16,577 nucleotides of DNA from contig CANRHF010000022.1 of the NCBI GenBank assembly GCA_947630345.1, forward strand, positions 1 to 16,577. Direction: 5' to 3'. The notes under the pieces are model-generated. The model saw nothing but the letters and a program-made list of their open reading frames with translations. It searched no databases and had not been told where the DNA came from. Below, one piece after another: positions 7,030 through 14,054 of the stretch; positions within the stretch are counted from its first letter, which is position 1, and the number at the start of each line of letters is the position of its first letter. The DNA comes from an uncultured Oscillospiraceae bacterium (lineage in GTDB: Bacteria; Bacillota; Clostridia; Oscillospirales; Oscillospiraceae). The position numbers and the translations under genes were made by a program.

Positions 7030-7902
7030 GTGTACGAATTCAGCGTGTTATGGTCGGGCAAGTACTTCCAATATTGGGAAAACGAGCTCCATAGCCACAG
7101 TTATTATCAAATCATAGCGGTGCTGAAGAGCGGCGGACGGATTACCTTGGGCGAGGAGACCATTCCCATGCAGGACCGGCAGGTTCTGTTGATCCGCCCC
7201 CACACCATCCATTCCATCATTCGTGAAGAACAGGAACCCCAGCCCCAGCTCATGGACATTAAATTCACCGTCGCCGATGAGCAGCTGGCCCGGGACCTGA
7301 ACCGGCTTCCTGCCGTTCTGGATGTGGACTTCGGCAGGTTTCAGTATTACTTTGACCACATTCTGCGGGAAAGCGCCCAGGCCGCTCCATACAGCTACAA
7401 CTGCGTCTGCTACTACTTCGGGCTGACGCTGGTGCTTCTGCTGCGGTCCCAGCGGCCTCAGACGGGTCTTCCCAGGCCGGATCAGCTCCAGGAGCTGCCC
7501 ACGGGCCGCACCACCGGGGTGGACATGGCGGCGGTGATCCGATACATTCAGGAAAACTACATCACCCCCATCACCTTGGAGGACCTGGCCAAGGTGGCCA
7601 GCGTGAGCAAGAGCACCCTGATCCTGGCCTTCAAGCAGACCTTGAACACCACCCCCAACAAGTATATCAACCAGGTCCGCCTGGGCAAGGCCAAGGAATT
7701 GCTGCTCACCACCAACTCCAACATCAGCGAAATTTCGGAGATGGTGGGCTTCCAGAGCCTGCACTATTTCAGCCGTTATTTCAAGAACCACGAGCAGGTC
7801 TCTCCGGTGGAGTACCGCCAGCGGTATTCCAGCTCCCGGTTCTATACCTACCGCCAGCCCATCGGTCTGCCGGAGCCGATTCTGCATTCAGAAAAGAAGT
7901 GA
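7030..7902 (+). CDS. AraC-family transcriptional regulator with N-terminal cupin sensor domain
   Basis: This 290-residue protein has a small-molecule-binding cupin-like N-terminus (about 10-100) with H21/H23 and H58/H61 in the usual positions. Its C-terminal double helix-turn-helix DNA-binding domain spans about residues 165-266. The first HTH is around 182-201 (LEDLAKVASVSKSTL) and the second around 232-252 (ISEISEMVGFQSLHYFSRYF), ending in the typical F-K-N...SPVEYRQRY. It starts at GTG 7030 with AAAGGAAG upstream. It lies between the two sugar operons, divergent from one and leading the other, so it is the obvious local regulator, most likely an activator responding to a pathway sugar. The effector is unknown. 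Confidence 0.93.
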   Translation: MYEFSVLWSGKYFQYWENELHSHSYYQIIAVLKSGGRITLGEETIPMQDRQVLLIRPHTIHSIIREEQEPQPQLMDIKFTVADEQLARDLNRLPAVLDVDFGRFQYYFDHILRESAQAAPYSYNCVCYYFGLTLVLLLRSQRPQTGLPRPDQLQELPTGRTTGVDMAAVIRYIQENYITPITLEDLAKVASVSKSTLILAFKQTLNTTPNKYINQVRLGKAKELLLTTNSNISEISEMVGFQSLHYFSRYFKNHEQVSPVEYRQRYSSSRFYTYRQPIGLPEPILHSEKK

Positions 7903-7906
7903 TCTC

Positions 7907-7940
7907 CCCCGCCCCCTACCGCACCCGGCCCGGGGCGGGG
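7907..7940 (+). terminator. GC-rich hairpin between the regulator and the downstream catabolic genes
   Basis: CCCCGCCCC (7907-7915) and GGGGCGGGG (7932-7940) form a perfect nine-base-pair stem around a 16-base loop, starting five bases after the regulator's stop codon. Only a short T4 follows (AACTTTTC), so it may be a partial terminator that lowers expression of the downstream genes or separates them from the regulator. I see no good second promoter after it. Confidence 0.45.
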
Positions 7941-7959
7941 AACTTTTCATGGTTATTTT

Positions 7960-7974
7960 GGCGGATCTTCCGCC
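7960..7974 (+). other. Small hairpin directly before the Shine-Dalgarno of the third Gfo/Idh gene
   Basis: GGCGGA-TCT-TCCGCC is a perfect six-base-pair stem with a three-base loop. It ends one base before the AAGGAGG ribosome binding site (7976-7982) of the gene starting at 7991. It might stabilise the 5' end of a processed mRNA or tune translation. No T-run follows, so it is not a terminator. Confidence 0.5.
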
Positions 7975-7990
7975 CAAGGAGGATAAATCT

Positions 7991-9025
7991 ATGAATTTTG
8001 GCATCATCGGGTGCGGCGTGATCGCCTTTACCCACGCCAGCGCCCTGAAACAGCTGGCAAGCGAGGGCTGCTGCCTCTACGGCTGCTGCGACGTGGACCG
8101 GGAGAAGGCCGAGGCCTACGCCCAGGACCACGGCGTGAAAAAGGTCTACCCGGACTACCATGCCATGCTGGCCGACCCGGAGATCGACATTGTCTGCGTC
8201 TGCGTTCCCAGCGGTCTTCACGGCCAGGTGGTGATGGACGCCGCCCGGGCGGGCAAGGCCATCGTCTGCGAAAAGCCCATGGAGATCACCCCGGAAAAAA
8301 TCGAGGAGGTCATCCGGGTGGTCCGGGCAAGCGGTGTGAAAATGCAGTGCATCTTCCAGCGGCGGCTGATGCCCGTGGCCATTGCGCTGAAGGAGCTGAT
8401 CGCCCAAGGGGCTCTGGGCCGGATCTGTATGGCCGAGGCCCGGCTCAACTACTACCGGGACCAGGCCTACTACAACAGCGCCGGCTGGCGAGGCACCTGG
8501 GATTTGGACGGCGGCGGCGCATTGATGAATCAGGGCGTTCACGGCATCGATTTGATCCTCTGGATGCTGGGCGGGCAGATCGACACCCTCTATGGCAAGG
8601 CCGCCACCCTCTGCCGGGACATTCCCGTGGAAGACACCGCCGCCGCCCTGATCCGGATGAAGGACGGGGCATTGTGCGTCATCGAGGGGGCCACCACCGC
8701 CTACCCCGGCTACTCCAGCACCTTCACCGTCTACGGGGAGAAGGGCACCGTCAGCTTTGACGATCAGCACATCATCGCCTGGAACTTTATCGACCAGGAT
8801 CACGCCCCGCTCCGGCCCGATCTGGGGTCCGACGTGGTGGGCGGCGCGAAAAACCCCATCGACATCGGCATCTACGGTCACATCTGCCTGCTGCGGGACA
8901 TCGCCCAGGCGGTGCGGGACGACCGGGCCCCCATGCTGCCGCCGGAGGAAGCGGCTCTTGCGGTGAAGGTCATCTGCGCCGTCTATGAGTCCACCAAAAC
9001 GGGCCTGCCGGTGAAATTCCAATGA
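7991..9025 (+). CDS. Gfo/Idh/MocA-family oxidoreductase (paralogue of the one at 3529-4566)
   Basis: This 344-residue NAD(P)-dependent sugar dehydrogenase-like protein has a Rossmann motif GCGVIA (7-12), EKP at 94-96 and the signature LDGGGALMNQGVHGID (172-187) with D173, H184 and D187. From the EKP motif to the signature it aligns without gaps to the Gfo/Idh protein of the opposite operon, including AYYNS (159-163) and WRGT (166-169). Both also share a downstream VEDT segment. This points to duplication with related, perhaps sequential or reciprocal, substrates. AAGGAGG at 7976-7982, eight bases upstream, fixes the ATG at 7991 over the in-frame GTG/ATG further upstream. It overlaps the next gene by four bases (ATGA). 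Substrate unknown. Confidence 0.9.
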   Translation: MNFGIIGCGVIAFTHASALKQLASEGCCLYGCCDVDREKAEAYAQDHGVKKVYPDYHAMLADPEIDIVCVCVPSGLHGQVVMDAARAGKAIVCEKPMEITPEKIEEVIRVVRASGVKMQCIFQRRLMPVAIALKELIAQGALGRICMAEARLNYYRDQAYYNSAGWRGTWDLDGGGALMNQGVHGIDLILWMLGGQIDTLYGKAATLCRDIPVEDTAAALIRMKDGALCVIEGATTAYPGYSSTFTVYGEKGTVSFDDQHIIAWNFIDQDHAPLRPDLGSDVVGGAKNPIDIGIYGHICLLRDIAQAVRDDRAPMLPPEEAALAVKVICAVYESTKTGLPVKFQ

Positions 9026-9885
9026 GACTTGCCTACATTACCGACGAGGCCACCCAGGACCCGCGCCAGGCGGCGGAACTGGCGAAAAAGCTGGGCTTTT
9101 CCGGGGTGGAGCTGCGCAGCGTGGAGGACACCCCCATCGACCGGATCCCCATCCGGCGGCTCCGGGAATACCGGCGGCTTCTGGACGGGGAGGGGCTGGC
9201 GGTCTGCGACCTGGCAAGCTCCTTTTATAAGTGCCCCCTGGCGGAGGCGCCGGGAGCGCTGGACAAGCTGAAGCGCCTCTGCGACGGGGCGGAGGAGCTG
9301 GGGTGCGGAAATATTCGAGGCTTCGCCTTTTTTGCCCAGGGTGCGCCGGCGGTGACGGATGAAATTCTGGACGCCTTTGGCCCCGCCGGGGAAATTTTGA
9401 GGGACCGGGGCAAGCGGCTCCTTTTGGAGGCAGATCCCAGCGTCAACACCCCCAACCACGCCGCCCTGGGGGCCCTTTTGGCCCGGCTGGACGCCCCGGA
9501 ATTCGGGGCCATCTACGACCCCGGTAACGATCTATACGATCCGGGCCGGGAGCGGCCCTACCCGGAGGGGTATCTGGCGGTAAAGCCCTGGCTGGCCCAC
9601 GTTCACATCAAGGACGCCCTGCTGAATGCCGCCGGAGAGCCGGAGTGCGTGAAGATCGGCACGGGCTGGGTGGACTATCCCGGCCTGCTCGCCGCCCTCC
9701 GGCGGGATGGCTATGAGGGCTATCTGTCCCTGGAGACCCACTACCGGGTGGGCGCCGGAATCAGCGAGGCGCTGATGCGCCAGCCCGGCGGCGCGGCCTT
9801 CTCCCAGGGGGGCATGGCAGCCACTGTGGAAAGCGCCCATGCCCTGCGGAAGCTGCTGGAGGAGGGGGAGCCATGCGCCATGTAA
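9022..9885 (+). CDS. TIM-barrel sugar (phosphate) isomerase/epimerase-like protein
   Basis: This 287-residue protein belongs to the xylose-isomerase-like TIM-barrel family (AP_endonuc_2 type). Expected divalent-metal ligands lie at strand ends: E136 (LLLEAD), D166 (IYDPGN), H195 (HVHIKD) and E238 (LSLETH). Family members isomerise or epimerise sugars, and relatives act on keto-sugar intermediates made by Gfo/Idh partners. The C-terminus has a glycine-rich loop (about 243-266) before the last helix. The start ATG overlaps the upstream stop by four bases, and the gene's own end overlaps nagA by 13 bases, so the three are surely co-translated. The pairing with a Gfo/Idh gene is common in cyclitol and glycoside catabolism. 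The exact reaction cannot be assigned. Confidence 0.85.
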   Translation: MRLAYITDEATQDPRQAAELAKKLGFSGVELRSVEDTPIDRIPIRRLREYRRLLDGEGLAVCDLASSFYKCPLAEAPGALDKLKRLCDGAEELGCGNIRGFAFFAQGAPAVTDEILDAFGPAGEILRDRGKRLLLEADPSVNTPNHAALGALLARLDAPEFGAIYDPGNDLYDPGRERPYPEGYLAVKPWLAHVHIKDALLNAAGEPECVKIGTGWVDYPGLLAALRRDGYEGYLSLETHYRVGAGISEALMRQPGGAAFSQGGMAATVESAHALRKLLEEGEPCAM

Positions 9886-11045
9886 TTCGGGATGTGCTGC
9901 TGGTCCAGGGGGATATCCAGCCCCGGGACATCGTCATCAACGGCGACCGGATCGAGGCCGTCCTCCCCCACGGCACGGCGGACCCTTCCCTGCCCGGCAT
10001 CGACGGGGAGGGGCTGTACCTGTCCCACGGATTTATCGACATTCACCTCCACGGCGGCGGCGGGGCCGACTTTATGGACGGGACGGAGGAGGCCTGGCGG
10101 ACCGCCGCAGCCCTCCATCTGCGCCACGGCACCACCTGCATCACCCCCACCACCCTGTCCGCCACCCGGGAGGAGCTGCTAAGCGCCTTCGACGTTTTTT
10201 ACCGCTGCCGTTCGGATCTGAAGGACGGGGCTAGGATGCTGGGGCTGCACCTGGAGGGGCCCTACTTTTCCCCTGCCCAGGCGGGGGCCCAGGACCCCAG
10301 CCAACTTCGGAACCCGGACCCTCAGGAGTGCGCCGAGATTTTGGAGCGGTGCCCGGATATCCTCCGCTGGTCTCTGGCCCCGGAGCTGCCCGGAGCGTTG
10401 GACTTGGGCCGGGAACTGAAAGCGAGAGGCATCACCGCCGCCATCGGCCACAGCGACGCCACCTATTCCCAGGTGGTATCGGCGGTGGAGGCGGGGTACA
10501 CCCATGTGACCCATCTCTATTCCGGCTGCTCCACCATCACCCGGCAGGGAGGCTTCCGCCGGGGCGGTGTGGTGGAGGCGGCCTATGTGCTGCCCCAGCT
10601 CACCAGCGAGATCATCGCCGACGGCTGCCACCTGCCCCCGGAGCTGCTGCAAATGGCCTACCGCTTCATCGGCCCCAAGCGGCTGTGCCTGGTCACCGAC
10701 GCCATGCGGGCCGCCGGCCAGACCCAGGGGGAGAGCATTTTGGGCAGCCTTTCCCAGGGCCAGCGGGTGATCATTGAGGACGGGGTGGCCAAAATGCCGG
10801 ACAGGACCGCCTTCGCCGGCTCCGTCTGCACCGCCGACCGGCTGGTGCGGAACATGGTGCGTCTGGCAGGGGCCACGTTACCCGAGGCCGTGGAAATGAT
10901 GACCCAGACCCCTGCCCGGGTAATTGGAAAACAGAACGAGACGGGGACCGTGGCCCCGGGCCGAAAGGCGGATCTGGTCCTCTTTGACGCGGAGATCCGC
11001 GTCCGGCGGGTGTGGACGGACGGCGCACTACGCTATGAAAGCTAG
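9873..11045 (+). CDS. nagA: N-acetylglucosamine-6-phosphate deacetylase, variant substrate motif
   Basis: This 390-residue amidohydrolase-superfamily enzyme would convert GlcNAc-6-phosphate to glucosamine-6-phosphate plus acetate. Metal and catalytic residues are present: H58-x-H60 (DIHLHGG), E128 (HLEGP), H193 (GHSDA), H214 (THLY) and the catalytic aspartate D276 (VTDAMRA). The start overlaps the preceding gene by 13 bases and has GGAGGAGGGGGAG upstream. The usual HLFNAM segment, which contacts the substrate in standard NagA, reads HLYSGCSTITR (214-224), so this is a divergent clade that may act on another N-acetyl sugar phosphate. Its position right before a NagB-family gene supports an aminosugar role. 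Family confidence is high; strict GlcNAc-6-phosphate specificity is less certain. Confidence 0.87.
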   Translation: MRHVIRDVLLVQGDIQPRDIVINGDRIEAVLPHGTADPSLPGIDGEGLYLSHGFIDIHLHGGGGADFMDGTEEAWRTAAALHLRHGTTCITPTTLSATREELLSAFDVFYRCRSDLKDGARMLGLHLEGPYFSPAQAGAQDPSQLRNPDPQECAEILERCPDILRWSLAPELPGALDLGRELKARGITAAIGHSDATYSQVVSAVEAGYTHVTHLYSGCSTITRQGGFRRGGVVEAAYVLPQLTSEIIADGCHLPPELLQMAYRFIGPKRLCLVTDAMRAAGQTQGESILGSLSQGQRVIIEDGVAKMPDRTAFAGSVCTADRLVRNMVRLAGATLPEAVEMMTQTPARVIGKQNETGTVAPGRKADLVLFDAEIRVRRVWTDGALRYES

Positions 11046-11054
11046 GAGAACGAA

Positions 11055-11810
11055 ATGAAAAAGTTATTATTCGATTTGCTCCGGGTGGAGATCTTCGACA
11101 CCCGGGGGGAGATGGGTGCGGCGGCCGCCCGGGACATTGCCGCCGCCATCCGCCAGGTACTGGCGGAAAAGGACTGCTGCAACATGATCTTCGCCGCCGC
11201 CCCCTCCCAAAACGAGGTCCTGGCGGTCCTGGCGGCGGACAAAACCGTGGATTTCACCCGGATCCGGGCCTTCCACATGGACGAGTACATCGGTCTGGCC
11301 CCGGACGCCCCCCAGGGCTTCGGCAATTTCCTACGAAGGGCCCTTTTTGACAAGGCGCCGTTTAAGGAGGTCCACTATCTCCGGGGCAATGAAGCGCCGG
11401 AGGCGGAGTGCGCCCGCTACGCCGCCCTTTTGGAGCGGTATCCCGTGGACATCGTCTGCCTGGGCATTGGGGAAAACGGCCATGTGGCCTTCAACGACCC
11501 GCCGGTGGCGGATTTTTCCGACCCGGCGCTGGTGAAAAAGGTGGCTCTGGACCCGGTCTGCCGCCAGCAGCAGGTCAACGACGGCTGCTTCGGGGCCCTT
11601 TCCCAGGTGCCCACCCACGCCCTGACCCTGACGGTGCCGGCTCTGATGGGGGGCAAGCGGCTGTTCTGTGTGGTTCCAGCGTCTACCAAAGCCCAGGCGG
11701 TGCGGGATACCCTTTACGGTCCAATTTCCGAGGTCTGCCCCGCCTCCGCCCTCCGGCGGCACGGCGGCGCAAAGCTCTACCTGGATTCGGACAGCGCCGC
11801 GCTGCTGTAG
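11055..11810 (+). CDS. nagB: Glucosamine-6-phosphate deaminase family protein
   Basis: This 251-residue protein would convert glucosamine-6-phosphate to fructose-6-phosphate and ammonia, the final committed step of aminosugar catabolism. Motifs are HMDEYIGL (D76) and GIGENGHVAFNDPP (137-150), with H143 at the place of the ring-opening histidine. Compared with the E. coli enzyme, the aspartate two residues before that histidine is Asn and the conserved Glu after FN is Asp (FNDPP); both features mark a divergent NagB-like clade. RQQQVNDG (170-177) and VPTHALTLTVPAL follow in the usual order. AGGAG overlaps the nagA stop codon and lies six bases before the ATG, so the pair is an operon. A hairpin terminator follows. 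A related deaminase or isomerase activity on another aminosugar phosphate remains possible. Confidence 0.85.
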   Translation: MKKLLFDLLRVEIFDTRGEMGAAAARDIAAAIRQVLAEKDCCNMIFAAAPSQNEVLAVLAADKTVDFTRIRAFHMDEYIGLAPDAPQGFGNFLRRALFDKAPFKEVHYLRGNEAPEAECARYAALLERYPVDIVCLGIGENGHVAFNDPPVADFSDPALVKKVALDPVCRQQQVNDGCFGALSQVPTHALTLTVPALMGGKRLFCVVPASTKAQAVRDTLYGPISEVCPASALRRHGGAKLYLDSDSAALL

Positions 11811-11852
11811 CTTTATCCGGAACCGGGCATTGCGCCACAAAAAAACACAAAG

Positions 11853-11884
11853 CGGCGGCAAGGATTGCCCTTGCCGCCGTTTTT
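11853..11884. terminator. Intrinsic terminator between convergent nagB and acsB
   Basis: CGGCGGCAAGG (11853-11863) and CCTTGCCGCCG (11869-11879) form a perfect 11-bp stem with a five-base loop, followed on the plus strand by TTTTT. On the minus strand the stem is followed by CTTTGTG and then seven Ts, so it may also stop acsB transcripts, though the T-run is displaced. It lies in the 98-base gap between two converging operons. Confidence 0.88.
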
Positions 11885-11908
11885 ATCGTATGTTCTTTAT
11901 CCCTTCGG

Positions 11909-14041
11909 TTACATATCGAAGGGCTCCATGCCGAGAACGGGATGGCCCACCTCGGACAGGTAGTTCAGCAGCTGCTCCGGGTCGTCGGTACAGACGGACT
12001 CGTCCGCCACCATGTCGGTGAAGTTCTCCACACCATACAGTTCCAAAGCGGAGGCGTCCAGCCGCTCCCGGACCGCGTCCTTCAGCTCCTTGGGCATCCA
12101 CACGATCCGGCCCAGGCCGCCTTCGGCCTTCAGGAATTTCTTGGAGGAGATGAACTGCTTGCCATGGCCCATGAAGCCGGGGGTCTGCACGCCGCCGCCG
12201 GTCATGGAGGCCATTTCGGAGAAGGTCATGCCCAGAGGCGTCATGCCTGCGTGCTCCCGGCAGGTGATCACCACGCCCATGGACACCGGCTCCACGCCGC
12301 AGATGCACTCGAAGCAGCCGCAGCTGGTCATGGGGTCCTGGAACAGGGAGTACAGGGTCACATGCTCCAGCGCGCCGTGGGAGTACTTGTTCACGGCCTC
12401 GTCCACGTCCTCGTAGCGGCCCAGATTCTCATCGATGCAGCGGTCCTTGGGCACCACCTGGCAGGGGCCGGTGGGATCCAGCTCATTGGTGGCCTTGGCG
12501 TCCAGCCAGGACACCGCGCCGCACAGGCCCAGCCGCTCGGGGGTGACGATGCACACATGGCTGGGGGAGAATGCCTGGCACATAATGCAGGTGTAGTACA
12601 CCGGCACGGACTCGTCGGTCATGGATTTCAGCCGGTCGTCCCGCTTGGAGAAGACCTCGTTGGCGTGGCGGCGGAGCTCCGCATTCTTCTCCGCGTCCAC
12701 GATGATGGTGACCTGGCACTTGTCTACAACGGCATCAAATTCGCTCTTGACCTTGGCGTAGAGGACCTCGCCGATGTGATGGAAGCGGAAGCCCGCCTCG
12801 AAATCGGCCTTGGAGATCCGGACCCGGATCATATCCCGCTGGCCGGTGTGCATCACGCCCTCGATGCAGTTTAAGTAGCTGTGGAATTTCCGCTCCATGA
12901 CGGACTCGAAGTCCGGCTGCATATTCTTGCCGGCCACGTCCACGGTGTAGGACAGGGAGATCTTGGAGCCCACGGGGATCTGGTCCAGCTCGGGGCCGAC
13001 CACGGTGATCTTGTGGTCCTCCACCTCGGCGGCGTCCTTGGTGGCCACCAGCTCGAAGCAGTCCACCCGGGAGCCGTCCACCTCCACCTGCATATCGCCC
13101 CGGCGGATGATCTCGCCCTCAAAGGCGGAGGCAAAGGCCACGGGGATGTCGATATCGGTGATTTTCAGCTTGATGTCCCGGGCCTCCAGAGAGGTGGCGT
13201 TCCACTTGGAGGTGTCCAGCTGCTGGATCAGGCTCTTGGGCACCCGGAACATATTCTCCGTCTCGTTGGAGATCACGGGGAAGCCCAGGCAGATGGCCCC
13301 GGCGCCGTAGGCCACGGTCTCGTCGGACAGGGGCTTGTAGGCGTTGACGAAGGCCCGGACCCGGTCCATGGTGTACTTGGCCAGGCTCTTGAAATCGCCG
13401 GGGGTGATGTTGCCGAAGATCAAAGCAGCCCGCAGGGCCACGGAGACCACATGGATCACGCTCTGGGTCTCATAGCCCAGAGGCACCACCCGGACGTTCT
13501 CGCCGGTCTTGTAGCCTTTTTCCGCCAGCTGGCGGATGCCCTCGCCGGTGACGGAGACCAGCATACCCTGGCCCTGGTAGCTCTTGACCAGGCTGACCAT
13601 CTCGTCCGCGGTCTCGGCGCCGCCGATAATGACGGCCACGCCGGGGATGTCCCCGGTGACCAGGGGCACGCCCAGGTTCCGCACAAAGGCGTCGGTCAAA
13701 TGGCCGCAGCAGGGGGCCTCATAGGGGGTGGCGCCCCGGAGGTATTTCAGGGCCTCCAGAAATTCGGCGCACAGCGCCGAGGCAATGCCGGACTGGAAGG
13801 CGTCGTGGAGCCGGGGAGCCCGGGTCATCATGGCCTTCACAGTGGAAAGGGCGGCCTTCATCTGGCCCAGGGTGGCGATCTTCTCGCCCACCACGGCGTA
13901 GTAGCAGGGCAGGCTGTATGCGGTTCCGGGGAAGGACACGCTCTCCGCCTCGCCGTAGGCCGCGACGGCTTCGTTCACCGCTTTTTCGGTGCGGGCGTAT
14001 ACGGTGTCGTTCCCGCCGAATACTCTGTCAAATAATGTCAC
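11909..14041 (-). CDS. acsB: Acetyl-CoA synthase, CODH/ACS complex subunit
   Basis: This 710-residue enzyme joins CO, a corrinoid-bound methyl group and coenzyme A into acetyl-CoA in the Wood-Ljungdahl pathway. The A-cluster ligands are all present: C485, C488, C497 and C507 (YTCIMC...HVC...GLC) for the iron-sulfur part, and C574-G-C576 (SCGCFEC) for the dinickel site. Their spacings equal those of the Moorella thermoacetica enzyme (C506, C509, C518, C528, C595, C597) with a constant offset of 21. The N-terminal CODH-contact domain (about 1-290), the middle domain and the C-terminal catalytic domain are complete. It starts at GTG 14041, with AGGAGG seven bases upstream and 11 bases after cooC. 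It is cytoplasmic and oxygen-sensitive. It is the last gene of the module before the shared terminator. Confidence 0.97.
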   Translation of the reverse strand: MTLFDRVFGGNDTVYARTEKAVNEAVAAYGEAESVSFPGTAYSLPCYYAVVGEKIATLGQMKAALSTVKAMMTRAPRLHDAFQSGIASALCAEFLEALKYLRGATPYEAPCCGHLTDAFVRNLGVPLVTGDIPGVAVIIGGAETADEMVSLVKSYQGQGMLVSVTGEGIRQLAEKGYKTGENVRVVPLGYETQSVIHVVSVALRAALIFGNITPGDFKSLAKYTMDRVRAFVNAYKPLSDETVAYGAGAICLGFPVISNETENMFRVPKSLIQQLDTSKWNATSLEARDIKLKITDIDIPVAFASAFEGEIIRRGDMQVEVDGSRVDCFELVATKDAAEVEDHKITVVGPELDQIPVGSKISLSYTVDVAGKNMQPDFESVMERKFHSYLNCIEGVMHTGQRDMIRVRISKADFEAGFRFHHIGEVLYAKVKSEFDAVVDKCQVTIIVDAEKNAELRRHANEVFSKRDDRLKSMTDESVPVYYTCIMCQAFSPSHVCIVTPERLGLCGAVSWLDAKATNELDPTGPCQVVPKDRCIDENLGRYEDVDEAVNKYSHGALEHVTLYSLFQDPMTSCGCFECICGVEPVSMGVVITCREHAGMTPLGMTFSEMASMTGGGVQTPGFMGHGKQFISSKKFLKAEGGLGRIVWMPKELKDAVRERLDASALELYGVENFTDMVADESVCTDDPEQLLNYLSEVGHPVLGMEPFDM

Positions 14042-14048
14042 GGTTTTT

Positions 14049-14054
14049 CCTCCT
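14049..14054 (-). promoter_or_regulatory. Shine-Dalgarno AGGAGG deciding the GTG start of acsB
   Basis: AGGAGG overlaps the TAG stop codon of cooC and lies seven bases before the GTG at 14041. The protein then reads MTLFDRVF, a typical short AcsB N-terminus, so the GTG start is well supported. Confidence 0.8.

Noticed and set aside
7903..7990. Possible riboswitch before the third Gfo/Idh gene
   Set aside because: Only two simple hairpins are present in under 90 bases; no conserved riboswitch core could be recognised.
11408..12874. 488-residue plus-strand frame crossing nagB, the terminator and acsB
   Set aside because: It spans a strong hairpin terminator and two well-identified genes in other frames; only a compositional artefact explains it.
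12881..14035. Long plus-strand open frame opposite acsB
   Set aside because: It lies exactly antisense to a complete acsB with all metal ligands; its Gly/His/Val-rich translation is the usual mirror product of a GC-rich gene and matches no family.
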